From Dermatophilus congolensis (GTDB lineage Bacteria; Actinomycetota; Actinomycetes; Actinomycetales; Dermatophilaceae): a stretch of 64,000 bases of DNA. The stretch covers positions 434,001-498,000 of the forward strand of contig NZ_UFYA01000001.1 in assembly GCF_900447215.1 (NCBI RefSeq), written 5' to 3'. The notes under the pieces were generated by a model. That model saw nothing but the letters and a program-made list of their open reading frames with translations, did not search any database and was not told the DNA's origin. Of the stretch, positions 35,456-44,579 are shown in pieces; position 1 is the stretch's first letter; each line of letters begins with the position of its first letter. The position numbers and the translations under genes were made by a program.

Positions 35456-36391
35456 TCAGTGTTTTTTCTGGTCGGACATGGCTGCGCGAATGGCGTCGTC
35501 GTAGCTGGTGACTCCGCCAGGTGGTGTGCCGAGGTAGTCACGTATGTCGTTTTCTTTAGCGATGACATCGTGGACGAGGCTTCCCATAAGGGGGCGAGCT
35601 ATTCCTGCGTCGATGGGGGTGACAAGGCCTACCCACCAGCTTGCGATGTCAGGTGTGAGCAGGGGGATGGGGAGCATGATGCGGGGAGTCAGTCTTGCTG
35701 CGGCTGCGTACCGCTTCATCATGTTTTCGTATGTGAGGATCTCGTCGCAGGCAATGTCGAAGGTGCGGTTTACATCGGAGGGAAGCGTGGCAGCACCGGC
35801 GAGGTAGTGCAGTGCATCTTTAATGGCGATGGGTTGGACTTGGTTACGTAGCCAGTTGGGCACGAGCATGAGCGGGAGTCGTTCAGTGAGATGTTTAAGC
35901 ATCTGGTAGGAGACTGACCCTGCGCCGAGGACAACAGCGGCTTGCAGGCAGGCTGTGGGAACGGGGGAGTCGAGGAAGATCTGACCGACTTCAGCGCGGG
36001 AGGCCATGTGTTCGCTGAGGCGTTCGTGGTCGGGGTGGATTCCGCCGAGGTAGACAATTCGTTTCAGATGGGCACGTTCTGCAGCGTCGGCGAATGTGGT
36101 TGCCATTTTAACTTCTTGGGCACGGAAGTCTTTTGAAGAGTTCATGGAGTGCAATAGGTAGTAGGCGACGTCTGTGTCGGTCAGAGCGCGGTCGAGATCT
36201 TGGGGGGCTGCTGCGTCGCCTTCAATGATGGTGATGTTGTTTTTCCAGGGCCGATCATCCAGAGATGAGGCGTTGCGGGTGAGCACGTGAACGTGGTGCT
36301 TGTTGGCTAAGAGTTTTGGTACGAGTTCGCCGCCGATGTAGCCGGATGCTCCGGTGACAAGCACGTGGAGTGGTTGGGGCGTGTTGGTCAT
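35456..36391 (-). CDS. NAD(P)H-binding SDR/NmrA-like oxidoreductase
   Basis: 311 residues of the atypical short-chain dehydrogenase type. The N-terminal Rossmann motif is VLVTGASGYIGGELVPKLL (residues 10-28), followed by IIEGDAAAPQDLDRAL, VAYYLLHSMNSS and RIVYLGGIHPD. QPIAIKDALHYLAGA and FDIACDEILTYENMM are typical of the actinobacterial branch that is annotated only as NAD(P)H-binding. Substrate is unknown. The ATG at 36391 has AGGTG seven bases upstream. It lies five bases downstream of the CPBP gene on the same strand, so the two are an operon. Confidence 0.8.
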   Translation of the reverse strand: MTNTPQPLHVLVTGASGYIGGELVPKLLANKHHVHVLTRNASSLDDRPWKNNITIIEGDAAAPQDLDRALTDTDVAYYLLHSMNSSKDFRAQEVKMATTFADAAERAHLKRIVYLGGIHPDHERLSEHMASRAEVGQIFLDSPVPTACLQAAVVLGAGSVSYQMLKHLTERLPLMLVPNWLRNQVQPIAIKDALHYLAGAATLPSDVNRTFDIACDEILTYENMMKRYAAAARLTPRIMLPIPLLTPDIASWWVGLVTPIDAGIARPLMGSLVHDVIAKENDIRDYLGTPPGGVTSYDDAIRAAMSDQKKH

Positions 36392-36396
36392 GTGGT

Positions 36397-37104
36397 TCAC
36401 CTCAGGATCTGCAGTAGTGGGGGCAGGAGGAAAAGCATGGATCCGGACCAGCAGCAGTGCACGATGATTGGGCCCAGGATTCCTCCGGTGACGCGGCGTT
36501 GAAGTCCGGTGATGGTGCCCAGTAGTAGTGCGGCAAGGATGAGTAGAGGGATGCCGGAGGTTGCGGTGACGAGTACGTAGATGATGGTGCTGATGGCGAC
36601 GGCGTGGCCTGGAGGTAGGGCGTCGTAGAGGGCGCCTCGAAAGTAGAGTTCTTCGCCGATGCCGTTGATGAGGGTGAGGAAGGCAACGATGAGCAGGTTG
36701 TTGCCGCTGGCATGGTTGAGCAGGTTGTCGACGGGGTTTCGAAGGGCTGGGATGTGTGCGATGGCTAGCGCCCCGGTGAGGAAGAGCGCGATGAGTATGG
36801 CGGCTAGGGTTAGAGATTGGATGATGGGGCTGCCAATAGTTTTTTTGCGTGTCCATGCGTGTCCGGCGTAGATGGGGCCGGAGATGGCTGCTCCAGCTAC
36901 CCAAGTGAGGGCTAGTGCGAGAGTTGCCCAATGGAAGCTTGGGTCACCGGGTGGGATACGTAGGCTGATGGCCAGGATGCTGGTGCCTAGTGCCAGGGTG
37001 AGGGCCGCGGTGACGCGTCTGCGGGTGTATGTGGTGGGGGTGGGGTGGGTGTCAGGTACGGGGTTGAAGAGTGCAGCGTCGATGAATCGGCGCAATTCGC
37101 CCAT
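36397..37104 (-). CDS. CPBP family intramembrane glutamic protease
   Basis: 235 residues with about seven membrane helices. The catalytic motif is GIGEELYFRGALYD (EExxxR, near residue 150), then the conserved His in ILGPIIVHCCWSG near the C-terminus. This is the Abi/CPBP (Rce1-like) family of membrane proteases; bacterial members have varied roles including bacteriocin self-immunity. The substrate is not evident. ATG 37104 with GAGAG upstream. First gene of a two-gene unit with the downstream oxidoreductase. Confidence 0.85.
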   Translation of the reverse strand: MGELRRFIDAALFNPVPDTHPTPTTYTRRRVTAALTLALGTSILAISLRIPPGDPSFHWATLALALTWVAGAAISGPIYAGHAWTRKKTIGSPIIQSLTLAAILIALFLTGALAIAHIPALRNPVDNLLNHASGNNLLIVAFLTLINGIGEELYFRGALYDALPPGHAVAISTIIYVLVTATSGIPLLILAALLLGTITGLQRRVTGGILGPIIVHCCWSGSMLFLLPPLLQILR

Positions 37105-37268
37105 GGGGTTCTCTCATGCGGTGGGGTCCTGGTGCGTTCTCGAGCGTAGACCTCGCGAGGGGAAGGGCTGCGTGTTTCCGTCGGGGTGTCTTTACGTGTG
37201 GCCTATTTAGTTGGGGTAGAGCGTTTTAGGGTGAACGGACGGCATTTTTCAGAAAGTGGGGTTCGGGG

Positions 37269-38645
37269 ATGGCTGTGTCGGTTTTGTGGTTGCGCCGGGA
37301 TTTGCGGATTGAGGATTTGCCTGCTTTGGGGGCGGCTGCTGCGGCCACCGATGGTGGTGTGGTTGTGCCGTTGTTTGTTTTAGAGACGCATTTGTTCAAG
37401 GGATGTGGTGCTGCTCGGTTGGCTGCACTGAGGGAAGCGTTAGTTTCGGCGCAGGAATCGTATGAGGGCAGGTTGTGCGTGCGTGTGGGGGATGCTGCGC
37501 AGGTGGTGCCTGAGGTGGTGCGGGAGGCTGGTGCGAGCAGTGTGCATGTGAGTGGGGAGTCCACGCCGTATGGGAGGGTCCGTGGTAAGCGGGTTTTGGA
37601 GGCGTTGGGTGAGGTACCGATGGTTGCGACAGGCACTCCGTATGCGGTTTCGCCGGGCAGGGTTCGCAAGAAGGACGGTACGCCGTACAAGGTGTTTTCG
37701 AGTTTTCATTCGGCGTGGCTGGATTGTGGTTGGGATCGCCCTTTTCCGGTGCCGCGAGGGCTTGATCTAGGGCATCGGTTGGATTCGGATGAGTATGAAG
37801 GGCTGTTGGGTGATGGGGATGGGCCTGAGGGGGTTGCGCATCCGGATGGATGGTCGCAGCGGTGGCAGGGGTTTTTGCAGGAGGGGATTGCTGAGTATGG
37901 GGATGAGCGGGATAGGCCGGGTGTTGATGGCACGTCGGGGATGTCTGAGCCGTTGAAGTTTGGTTTGGTGCATCCGCGGACGTTGCTGGCTGATGTGGCT
38001 GATTGTGCGGCTGCGGGTAGTGAGGGTGTGAGGACCTTTGTGAAGGAGCTTGCGTGGCGTGAGTTTTATGCGGATGTGTTGTGGCATAACCCAGATTCGG
38101 CGTGGCACGACCTGGGGGATGGGTTGGCTGGGATGGAATACGCGGATCCGCAGAAAGACGCGGTGACGGCGGAGTTGTTTGAGGCGTGGAAGGAGGGGGT
38201 TACGGGGTATCCGATTGTGGATGCGGGCATGCGGCAGTTGCGTGCGACAGGGTGGATGCACAATCGGGTTCGGATGATCACTGCGTCGTTCTTGACGAAG
38301 GATTTACACGTGTGGTGGCCCTATGGTGCGCGTTTTTTCTTGGAGCATCTGCGTGATGGGGATGTTGCTTCAAATAATCATAGTTGGCAGTGGGTTGCTG
38401 GTACTGGGACTGATGCGGCACCGTACTTTCGGGTGTTTAATCCGGTGAGGCAGGGGGAGAAGTTCGATCCGGATGGTTCGTATGTGCGTCAGTGGGTTCC
38501 TGAGTTGGCGCATGTGTCGGGTGGGGCTGTGCATATGCCATGGAAGGCGCCGGATGGGTATGCGTGTGGCTATCCGTTGCCGGTGGTGGATCATGCGCAG
38601 GAGCGTGCTGAGGCGTTGCGCCGGTATGAGGCTGCGCGTCGTTGA
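37269..38645 (+). CDS. phr: Deoxyribodipyrimidine photolyase
   Basis: A 458-residue light-driven repair enzyme for UV-induced cyclobutane pyrimidine dimers. The N-terminal antenna-binding domain starts SVLWLRRDLRIEDLPAL. The C-terminal FAD-binding domain has ELAWREFYADVLWHNP, GYPIVDAGMRQLRATGWMHN, RVRMITASFLTKDLHVWW, ASNNHSWQWVAGTGTDAAPY and FRVFNPVRQGEKFDPDG, with conserved tryptophans of the electron-transfer path. Length is normal for class I. The ATG at 37269 begins it. It may be transcribed with the amidohydrolase gene 38 bases downstream. Confidence 0.95.
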   Translation: MAVSVLWLRRDLRIEDLPALGAAAAATDGGVVVPLFVLETHLFKGCGAARLAALREALVSAQESYEGRLCVRVGDAAQVVPEVVREAGASSVHVSGESTPYGRVRGKRVLEALGEVPMVATGTPYAVSPGRVRKKDGTPYKVFSSFHSAWLDCGWDRPFPVPRGLDLGHRLDSDEYEGLLGDGDGPEGVAHPDGWSQRWQGFLQEGIAEYGDERDRPGVDGTSGMSEPLKFGLVHPRTLLADVADCAAAGSEGVRTFVKELAWREFYADVLWHNPDSAWHDLGDGLAGMEYADPQKDAVTAELFEAWKEGVTGYPIVDAGMRQLRATGWMHNRVRMITASFLTKDLHVWWPYGARFFLEHLRDGDVASNNHSWQWVAGTGTDAAPYFRVFNPVRQGEKFDPDGSYVRQWVPELAHVSGGAVHMPWKAPDGYACGYPLPVVDHAQERAEALRRYEAARR

Positions 38646-38682
38646 GAGGGCGAGTGGTGTTGGGTGGCGGTAGTTTCGTTGT

Positions 38683-39792
38683 ATGAGCATGCGTGGTGTG
38701 GGACAGGAGTGGCGGGGGCAAGCTCTTCATCTGACGGGGCGTATTAATGTTTCGGCAGATGATGTGCGTGATGAGGTGTGGGTGGTTGGTGGGCGTATTA
38801 CGTTTACGCGGCCTGTGGGGGTGGAGGTGGAGCGTATTTCAGGGCATGTATTGCCTGGCTTGGTGGACGCGCATTGTCATGTGGGGTTGGAGTCGCAGGG
38901 GGCGGTTGAGCGGGGGCGGGCGCTAGAGCATGCGTTGGCCGAGCGTGATGCGGGGGTGTTGCTCATTCGGGATGCGGGTAGTCCTGCGGATACGCAGTGG
39001 TTGGATGAGCGTGGTGATGTGCCTCGGATTGTTCGGGCGGGGCGTCATATTGCGCGGACGAAGCGGTATATCCGCAATTATGCGCATGAGGTAGAGCCGG
39101 AGTTGTTGGTGGAGTGTGTTCGTGGTGAGGCGCGTCGTGGCGATGGGTGGGTGAAGTTGGTGGGGGATTGGATTGATCGTCAGCGGGGTGATTTGTCGCC
39201 GTGTTGGCCTGTAGAGGTGCTTGGTGAGGCTGTGGAGGTGGCTCATGCGGAGGGTGCGCGGGTGACGGCGCATTGTTTTGCTGAGCAGTCGTTGCGTGAT
39301 TGCGTTACGGCAGGGATTGATTGTGTTGAGCATGCGACGGGGCTTGTTGTTGACACGATTGAGGCGTTTGCTCGGGCTGGTATCGCGATTGTGCCGACGT
39401 TGGTAAATATTGCGAATTTTCCTGATTTTGCTCGGGCCGGTCGGGCGAAATTTCCTTCGTATGCAGCGCATATGTTGGATCTTTATGGACGTCGTTATGA
39501 GACGGTGAGCGCTGCGCATGAGGCGGGGGTGCCGATTTATGCAGGTACGGATGCTGGTGGTCGGGTGCCGCATGGTTTGTTGGCGTTAGAGGTTGTTGAG
39601 TTGGCTAAGACGCGGCTGGGCAATGTTGGTGCGGTTGGTGCTGCGTCGTGGGCTGCGAGGTCGTGGTTGGGGTATCCGGGTATTGAGGAGGGTGCGCCGG
39701 CGGATTTTGTTGTTTATTTGGATGATCCTCGTGAGGATGTGCGGGTGATGGTGAGGCCGCATTGCACTGTTTTGGGTGGGGTGGTGTGGTGA
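38683..39792 (+). CDS. Amidohydrolase family protein
   Basis: 369 residues. After a beta-sandwich start comes the metal-binding LPGLVDAHCHVGLESQG (HxH near residue 65), a Lys candidate in WVKLVGDWID, then the metal histidines in VTAHCFAEQSL and IDCVEHATGL, and the catalytic Asp in PIYAGTDAGGRVPHGL. This order fits the imidazolonepropionase/metal-dependent hydrolase group; the substrate is not predictable. In several actinobacteria such a gene precedes rpsP. The stop overlaps the next start by one base, so the two are coupled. Confidence 0.85.
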   Translation: MSMRGVGQEWRGQALHLTGRINVSADDVRDEVWVVGGRITFTRPVGVEVERISGHVLPGLVDAHCHVGLESQGAVERGRALEHALAERDAGVLLIRDAGSPADTQWLDERGDVPRIVRAGRHIARTKRYIRNYAHEVEPELLVECVRGEARRGDGWVKLVGDWIDRQRGDLSPCWPVEVLGEAVEVAHAEGARVTAHCFAEQSLRDCVTAGIDCVEHATGLVVDTIEAFARAGIAIVPTLVNIANFPDFARAGRAKFPSYAAHMLDLYGRRYETVSAAHEAGVPIYAGTDAGGRVPHGLLALEVVELAKTRLGNVGAVGAASWAARSWLGYPGIEEGAPADFVVYLDDPREDVRVMVRPHCTVLGGVVW

Positions 39793-40799
39793 TGTCGGGG
39801 CATCCGGCGAATCGTCCGGGGTGGGTTTCGCCGCCTGTTCGGGAGGTTTCTGGTGTGGTGAGGGAGCCGTTGACTGCTTGGGGTGAGCGGGTGTGGGTGG
39901 CTCCAGTGTGTGCGGGTGATCTTGAGCCGTATGGGCGTGCTTTGGCGTTGTCTGCGGATCGGATTCGGGTGTGGAATCCGGTGGATCCGCGGGATTTGGA
40001 GACGCATTTGCGGTTTCAGACGAGTGCGCACCGGACGTTTGTGATTCATGCAGTGGAGCCGATTGCTGGTGCAGGGCATGACATTGTCGGGGTGGTGAAT
40101 GTGACGGGGGTGGTGCGCGGTCGTGCGATGAGTGCTGCGGTGGGGTACAACGCTTATGACCCGTATCAGGGCAGGGGGTTGTTTGCTGAGGGGTTTCGGT
40201 TGGTTGTTGATGTGGCGTTTGAGGCAGAACCTTTGGGGATGGGTTTGCATCGGGTGGAGGCGTCTGTGCAGCCGGGGAATGTGCGTTCGGCTGGTTTGTT
40301 GCGGTCGGTGGGGTTTCGGCGGAGGGGGTTTTGGCCTGCGTATTTGTGGTTGGGGGATGAGCGTGATGTGCATGCGTGGCGGGATCATGAGACGTATGGG
40401 ATGACGGTTGAAGAGTGGCCTGCGGTGCCGTTTTCGGTGGGGTCGGTGCCGTCTCCGGTGGTTGTGGTTGGTCCGCAGTGGGGGGATGCGGGGGTTGAGT
40501 TGGCGGTGCAGTTGGAGGTGCCTTTTATTGCTGCAGGGGTGGTCGAAGCGTTGGGGGATGAGGGGTTAGGTGCGTTGTTGAGAGGTACTCGGGGGGCGGT
40601 GATTGAGCTGCCTCGTCCTACTGATGAGGGGCAGGTGCGTCGTGTCGAGGAGGCGATGAGGTCGGCGGGTGCTGAGGTGGGTGCTGAGTTGACTGTTGCT
40701 GGTGACGTTGCGCCGGTGGGGCGGCATCGTGTGGTGGCTTTGGCTTTGCGTGCGCGTTCTGATGCGCATGCTGCGGTTAGGGGGGTTTGCCCTGCTTAA
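39792..40799 (+). CDS. GNAT acetyltransferase (RimJ/RimL-like) with extra C-terminal domain
   Basis: 335 residues in two parts. Residues 1-205 are a GNAT domain: WVAPVCAGDLEPYGRAL, VVGVVNVTGVVRG, VGYNAYDPYQGRGLFAEGFR (acetyl-CoA loop) and HRVEASVQPGNVRSAGLLRS with VGFRRRGFWPAYL, as in RimJ-type N-terminal protein acetyltransferases. Residues about 220-335 form a second domain starting VVVVGPQWGDAGVELAVQLE, followed by VPFIAAGVVEALGD and AVIELPRPTDEGQVRRVEEA. Its pattern recalls an adenylate-kinase-like P-loop fold, but the GxxxxGK lysine is missing. Role of that domain unknown. Confidence 0.8.
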   Translation: MSGHPANRPGWVSPPVREVSGVVREPLTAWGERVWVAPVCAGDLEPYGRALALSADRIRVWNPVDPRDLETHLRFQTSAHRTFVIHAVEPIAGAGHDIVGVVNVTGVVRGRAMSAAVGYNAYDPYQGRGLFAEGFRLVVDVAFEAEPLGMGLHRVEASVQPGNVRSAGLLRSVGFRRRGFWPAYLWLGDERDVHAWRDHETYGMTVEEWPAVPFSVGSVPSPVVVVGPQWGDAGVELAVQLEVPFIAAGVVEALGDEGLGALLRGTRGAVIELPRPTDEGQVRRVEEAMRSAGAEVGAELTVAGDVAPVGRHRVVALALRARSDAHAAVRGVCPA

Positions 40800-40833
40800 G
40801 TGGAGTTTTGGCATGTCGTGGTTTGGTGATGTG

Positions 40834-40860
40834 TTGGTTGGGTCTTTTGTCTGGCAGAAT
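40834..40860 (+). promoter_or_regulatory. Weak promoter candidate for the rpsP operon
   Basis: TTGGTT (40834-40839) and CAGAAT (40855-40860) are spaced 15 bases, below the usual 17; the CAGAATGG element resembles -10 regions of actinobacterial ribosomal operons. The transcript would have a leader of about 165 bases. Weak evidence. Confidence 0.3.
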
Positions 40861-41030
40861 GGTGGGCTGTACCCGCCCGGTCCAGGCCGCTCTCCGTTTC
40901 GCGCTGTGGTGTGATATTCGGATCGACTGCGCCGGGATTTCGGGCGCCTACACCCGAGGCGCGATACCCCGGATTTGTTCTGGTCCGGTCTCGCCGTGCC
41001 TCACGAGAGAGTTAAGGAAGTGGCACCCTC

Positions 41031-41507
41031 GTGGCAGTCAAGATCCGTTTGAAGCGTATGGGTAAGATCCGCACCCCGTTCTACCGCGTTGTAGTCATGG
41101 ACTCGCGCACTAAGCGTGATGGTCGCGCGATCGAAGAGATCGGTGTTTACCACCCCACGAAGCAGCCTTCTGTGATTGAGATCGATTCTGAGCGCGCGCA
41201 GTACTGGCTGGGCGTTGGCGCTAAGCCGACGGAGCAGGTTGAGGCCCTGCTGAAGGTCACTGGTGACTGGCAGAAGTTCAAGGGTGAGGAAGGTGCTGAG
41301 GGCACCTACAAGACGGCTGAGCCGAAGCCCTCGAAGAAGGAGCTTTACGAAGCTGCTCTTGCTGCTGCTGACCAGGCTGACGAGAAGTTCGCGAAGAACC
41401 CTCCGAAGAAGGAGTCTGAGCTGCGTGCTGAGAAGGAAGCCGCTGCTGCTGCGGAGCCTGCTCAGGATGAGGCTCCGGCCGAAGAAGCTGAGAAGGACGA
41501 GGCCTGA
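41031..41507 (+). CDS. rpsP: 30S ribosomal protein S16
   Basis: 158 residues. The first 85 or so are the S16 core ([39 protein letters not shown]). A Lys/Glu/Ala-rich tail of about 70 residues follows, an extension common in actinobacteria. The GTG at 41031 begins AVKIRL; AAGGAAGTGG lies upstream. First gene of rpsP-khpA-rimM-trmD, with two bases before khpA. Confidence 0.96.
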   Translation: MAVKIRLKRMGKIRTPFYRVVVMDSRTKRDGRAIEEIGVYHPTKQPSVIEIDSERAQYWLGVGAKPTEQVEALLKVTGDWQKFKGEEGAEGTYKTAEPKPSKKELYEAALAAADQADEKFAKNPPKKESELRAEKEAAAAAEPAQDEAPAEEAEKDEA

Positions 41508-41509
41508 TC

Positions 41510-41752
41510 GTGCTTGAGGAGGCCCTCGAACACCTAGTCAAGGGCATCGTCGAGAACGACGAGGACGTCGTGGTTCGTAAGCGCCCTAATCGTCGTGGTG
41601 ACGTGCTCGAGGTTCGCGTTCATCCCGAGGATTTGGGTCGCGTTATCGGCCGTTCTGGTCGTACGGCGAATGCGCTGCGTACGGTAGTCACCGCTTTGGC
41701 TGGTGGCCGTCAGGTTCGTGTCGACATTGTTGATACGGACCGCGAGTCCTGA
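41510..41752 (+). CDS. khpA: KH-domain RNA-binding protein KhpA
   Basis: 80 residues with a single KH domain: EVRVHPEDLGRVIGRSGRTA contains the GxxG-type loop (GRSG), followed by LRTVVTALAGG. In other bacteria KhpA pairs with KhpB to bind RNA and influence cell division. It is the second gene of the rpsP operon, starting from GTG at 41510. Confidence 0.93.
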   Translation: MLEEALEHLVKGIVENDEDVVVRKRPNRRGDVLEVRVHPEDLGRVIGRSGRTANALRTVVTALAGGRQVRVDIVDTDRES

Positions 41753-41769
41753 GTTGTAGACGTTTGATT

Positions 41770-41801
41770 GACGGCGCTCCCGCGTTTGCGGGGGCGCCGT
41801 C
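41770..41801 (+). terminator. Hairpin between khpA and rimM
   Basis: GACGGCGCTCCCGC (41770-41783) pairs with GCGGGGGCGCCGTC (41788-41801), one wobble, four-base loop. No T-run follows, so it may be an attenuator or mRNA-processing element that lowers rimM-trmD output relative to rpsP. Confidence 0.6.
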
Positions 41802-41841
41802 GTCGTAGTGCAAGGGTTGTTGTTGAGGGAGGCGGGCAGGT

Positions 41842-42384
41842 ATGCAGGTTCGGGTGGCGCGAATTGGTAAACCGCATGGTTTGCGGGGTGAGGCGACGGT
41901 GCAGTTGTTTACGGACTCACCGGAAGAACGTTTTGTGCCTGGGGCGAAGTTTGTGACGGAGCCGGTAGGTGCGGGGCCGCTGACGGTACGTAGCGCGCGA
42001 GTGCACAAGGGGATTTGGCTGCTGGGTTTTGAGGAGGCAGCTGACCGTAGCGCCGTGGAGTTGTTGCGTGATGTACGGCTGTTCGTCGAAGCCGGGGTAG
42101 AAGGCGAAGATGAGGTGGATGAAGGTGTGGAGGATGGTTTTTATGAGGCAGATTTGCTGGGGCTGGCGGTAGAGACTGTCAGCGGTGAGCGGGTTGGGGT
42201 GGTCAGTGCGCTTTATACGCGTCCGGCGCAAGATTTGTTAGAGGTCTCGTTGGGTGACGGTGGGCAAGCATTGGTTCCGTTTGTTGATGAGCTTGTGCCA
42301 GAGGTGGACTTGGCGGGTGGTCGTGTGGTGATTGATCCGCCTGTGGGGTTGTTGGAGCTAGGGCGTGAGCAGGATGGGGAGTAG
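41842..42384 (+). CDS. rimM: Ribosome maturation factor RimM
   Basis: 180 residues. The N-terminal part [20 protein letters not shown] is the RimM signature; the C-terminal PRC-barrel has [39 protein letters not shown] and [15 protein letters not shown]. It assists 16S rRNA 3'-domain processing and S19 assembly. An acidic linker ([12 protein letters not shown]) separates the domains. ATG 41842 has GGGAGG upstream. Two bases before trmD. Confidence 0.95.
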   Translation: MQVRVARIGKPHGLRGEATVQLFTDSPEERFVPGAKFVTEPVGAGPLTVRSARVHKGIWLLGFEEAADRSAVELLRDVRLFVEAGVEGEDEVDEGVEDGFYEADLLGLAVETVSGERVGVVSALYTRPAQDLLEVSLGDGGQALVPFVDELVPEVDLAGGRVVIDPPVGLLELGREQDGE

Positions 42385-42386
42385 TA

Positions 42387-43538
42387 GTGCGTATTGATGT
42401 CGTGACGATTTTTCCGGAGTACTTGGCACCGCTTGATTTGTCGTTGATTGGTAAGGCACAGCGTGAGGGTTTGGTAGATCTGCGGGCCCATGATTTACGG
42501 GAGGTGACTACTGATCGGCATCACACCGTTGATGACACTCCTTATGGGGGTGGTGCTGGGATGGTGATGAAGCCGGATGTGTGGGGTCAGGCTTTGGACC
42601 GGGTTCTTGCTGAGGCGGCCTCAGCTGACGGGGAGGGTAAGCGTCCTCGGTTGATCGTTCCTGGTCCTGGTGGTGTTCCTTTTTCGCAGGCTTTAGCTCA
42701 TGAGTTGGCCGGCGAGGATCATTTGGTTTTTGCGTGTGGGCGTTATGAAGGCATCGATGAGCGTGTGTATGAGTATGCGCGGGGTGCCTTTGATGGTCGG
42801 GTGGACATTGTGTCGTTGGGGGATTATGTCCTCAATGGTGGTGAAGTGGCAGTGCTGACGATGACAGAGGCAGTGGTGCGGTTGTTGCCTGGTGTGGTGG
42901 GTAATGCTGAGTCTTTGGTGGAGGAGTCGCATGAGGATGGGTTGCTTGAGTATCCGGTGTATACGAAGCCGGCAACGTGGCGTGGCATGACTGTTCCTGA
43001 TGTGTTGCTTTCTGGTGATCATGGCCGTATTGCGCAGTGGCGGCATGAGCAGCGTTTGATGCGTACGTGGTTGCGTCGCCCGGATTTGTTGCCGGCTTCT
43101 GCGGTGCCAGAGGTAGTTGCTGGTGGTTTGGAGGCAGCAATTAGTGTTGCTGTTCCTGGGGATGCGGGTGAGTTGTTTACGTTGGTCAAAGCGGTTGCGC
43201 CTTCAAAGGCGGATTCTTTGGTTGATGGTCAGGGTGGAGCAGTGACGCATGTGTGTCGCCTTGGTGGTCGCTTGGTGGGGATGGTGCGGCATCAGCGTGT
43301 GTGTGATGAGGCGGGTGTGGCTGTAGCGCGGGAAATTGAGGTGTTGGCAGTGGTTCCTGACCTGGTTCAGCGCGGGATCGGCAGGGCTCTTTTGCAGGTG
43401 GCTACTGGTGGTGATGGTCGGCGTTTGCCTGTGCGTTTGCCTGATCAGGCGGAAGATGGCCAGAGGGTCTCTGCTTTTATGCGGGCTTGTGGGTATCGTC
43501 CGGGGCGCAGGGCAGGAGAGTGGAGTCGTAAGAAGTAG
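42387..43538 (+). CDS. trmD: tRNA (guanine(37)-N1)-methyltransferase TrmD fused to GNAT domain
   Basis: 383 residues, much longer than the usual 230-270. Residues 1-235 are TrmD, which methylates G37 next to the anticodon: [68 protein letters not shown] (knot region) and [20 protein letters not shown] with catalytic Asp. Residues about 250-383 have a GNAT pattern, clearest in [20 protein letters not shown] (acetyl-CoA loop) and [11 protein letters not shown]. The frame is continuous with no start between. GTG 42387. The operon ends in a strong terminator. Confidence 0.93.
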   Translation: MRIDVVTIFPEYLAPLDLSLIGKAQREGLVDLRAHDLREVTTDRHHTVDDTPYGGGAGMVMKPDVWGQALDRVLAEAASADGEGKRPRLIVPGPGGVPFSQALAHELAGEDHLVFACGRYEGIDERVYEYARGAFDGRVDIVSLGDYVLNGGEVAVLTMTEAVVRLLPGVVGNAESLVEESHEDGLLEYPVYTKPATWRGMTVPDVLLSGDHGRIAQWRHEQRLMRTWLRRPDLLPASAVPEVVAGGLEAAISVAVPGDAGELFTLVKAVAPSKADSLVDGQGGAVTHVCRLGGRLVGMVRHQRVCDEAGVAVAREIEVLAVVPDLVQRGIGRALLQVATGGDGRRLPVRLPDQAEDGQRVSAFMRACGYRPGRRAGEWSRKK

Positions 43539-43540
43539 GG

Positions 43541-43590
43541 AACAAGCGTGTGGCGAATGCTGGAGAGGATTAGCCACACGCTTGTTTTTT
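43541..43590. terminator. Bidirectional terminator after trmD
   Basis: AACAAGCGTGTGGC (43541-43554) pairs perfectly with GCCACACGCTTGTT (43573-43586), followed by TTTT. It ends the rpsP operon and the convergent SDR gene. Confidence 0.9.
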
Positions 43591-43594
43591 GGGT

Positions 43595-44500
43595 TTAGAA
43601 GATGGGTTTTCCGCCGGTGACTCCGATGACGGTGCCAGTGACGTAGGACGCTTCGGCGGGGCTGGCCAGGAAGACGAAAGCGCCGGCACACTCTACGGGT
43701 TGTCCGCCTCGACCTAGAGGGGTGTCTGTGCCGAAGGTTGGCATGGAGTCTCCGCCCTTAGTTGCTGGTTGTAGTGGTGTCCAGATGGGTCCAGGAGCGA
43801 CGGCGTTGACACGGATTCCGCGGGGGCCGAGTTCGGCGGCGAGATTGGCGGTGAAGTTGTTAATGGCAGCTTTGGTTGCTGCGTAGTCGATGAGAGATAC
43901 AGATGGGTCGTATGCCTGGATAGAGCTGACGTTGATGATGCTTGCGCCGTGGCTGAGGTGGGGGAGGGCTTGCTGGCAGATCCAGAATAGGGCGTAGAGA
44001 TTGGTTTTCATTACTTGATCGAGTTCGCCGGTAGTGACCGAAGGTAGCCCTTCTTCACGACGTGCCCATTGGAATCCAGCGTTGTTGACGACGATGTCTA
44101 GGCCGTTGAGTTGGGCTGCTGCGTCTTCGACGATGCGGCGTGCGGTGGTTTCGTCTTGGATGTCTCCTGGCAGGAGGGTGCAGGTGCGGTTTTCGCGCTC
44201 GACCCAGGTGCGGACGTCCTGGGCGTCTTCTTCTTCGCTGGGGAGGTAGTTGATGGCTATGTCGGCGCCTTCGCGAGCGAATGCAATTGCTACGGCTCGG
44301 CCGATGCCTGAGTCGCCGCCAGTAATGAGGGCTTTGAGCCCAGTGAGCCTTCCATGGCCGACCCAGGTTTTTTCGCCGTGGTCGGGCAGAGGGGTCATTG
44401 CTTTGGTGTGTCCGGGGTGTTGCTGCTCTTGGGCGGGAAAACCGCCGTCGGGGGAGGCGAGTTGGCGGGCGGTTTTGTCGATGGCGTAGAGGTCGCTCAT
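43595..44500 (-). CDS. SDR family oxidoreductase (general stress protein 39/YghA-like)
   Basis: 301 residues. The short N-terminal extension ending in GHGRLTGLKALITGGDSGIG leads into the NAD(P)-binding motif (TGGDSGIG, near residue 60). Then come NNAGFQ, the catalytic Ser in INVSSIQAYDPS and YAATKAAINNFTANLA with Tyr and Lys. The C-terminus DTPLGRGGQPVECAGAFVFL and YVTGTVIGVTGG is classical. The N-terminal extension is that of the YhdF/YdaD/YghA stress-induced group. Substrate unknown. Alone on the minus strand, downstream of the orphan regulator. Confidence 0.88.
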   Translation of the reverse strand: MSDLYAIDKTARQLASPDGGFPAQEQQHPGHTKAMTPLPDHGEKTWVGHGRLTGLKALITGGDSGIGRAVAIAFAREGADIAINYLPSEEEDAQDVRTWVERENRTCTLLPGDIQDETTARRIVEDAAAQLNGLDIVVNNAGFQWARREEGLPSVTTGELDQVMKTNLYALFWICQQALPHLSHGASIINVSSIQAYDPSVSLIDYAATKAAINNFTANLAAELGPRGIRVNAVAPGPIWTPLQPATKGGDSMPTFGTDTPLGRGGQPVECAGAFVFLASPAEASYVTGTVIGVTGGKPIF

Positions 44501-44579
44501 ATCTCGATCCTGGCGAGATAGTTGGTGTCTTTCTACCTTCTTGGGGGGTGAGTCTTTCTGTTTAGCAAATGATTTGGCT

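Noticed and set aside
36392-36931. Upstream extension of the oxidoreductase frame to 491 residues
   Set aside because: The extra 180 residues are antisense-like Pro/His/Arg-rich and overlap the CPBP gene; the ATG at 36391 with AGGTG gives the normal protein.
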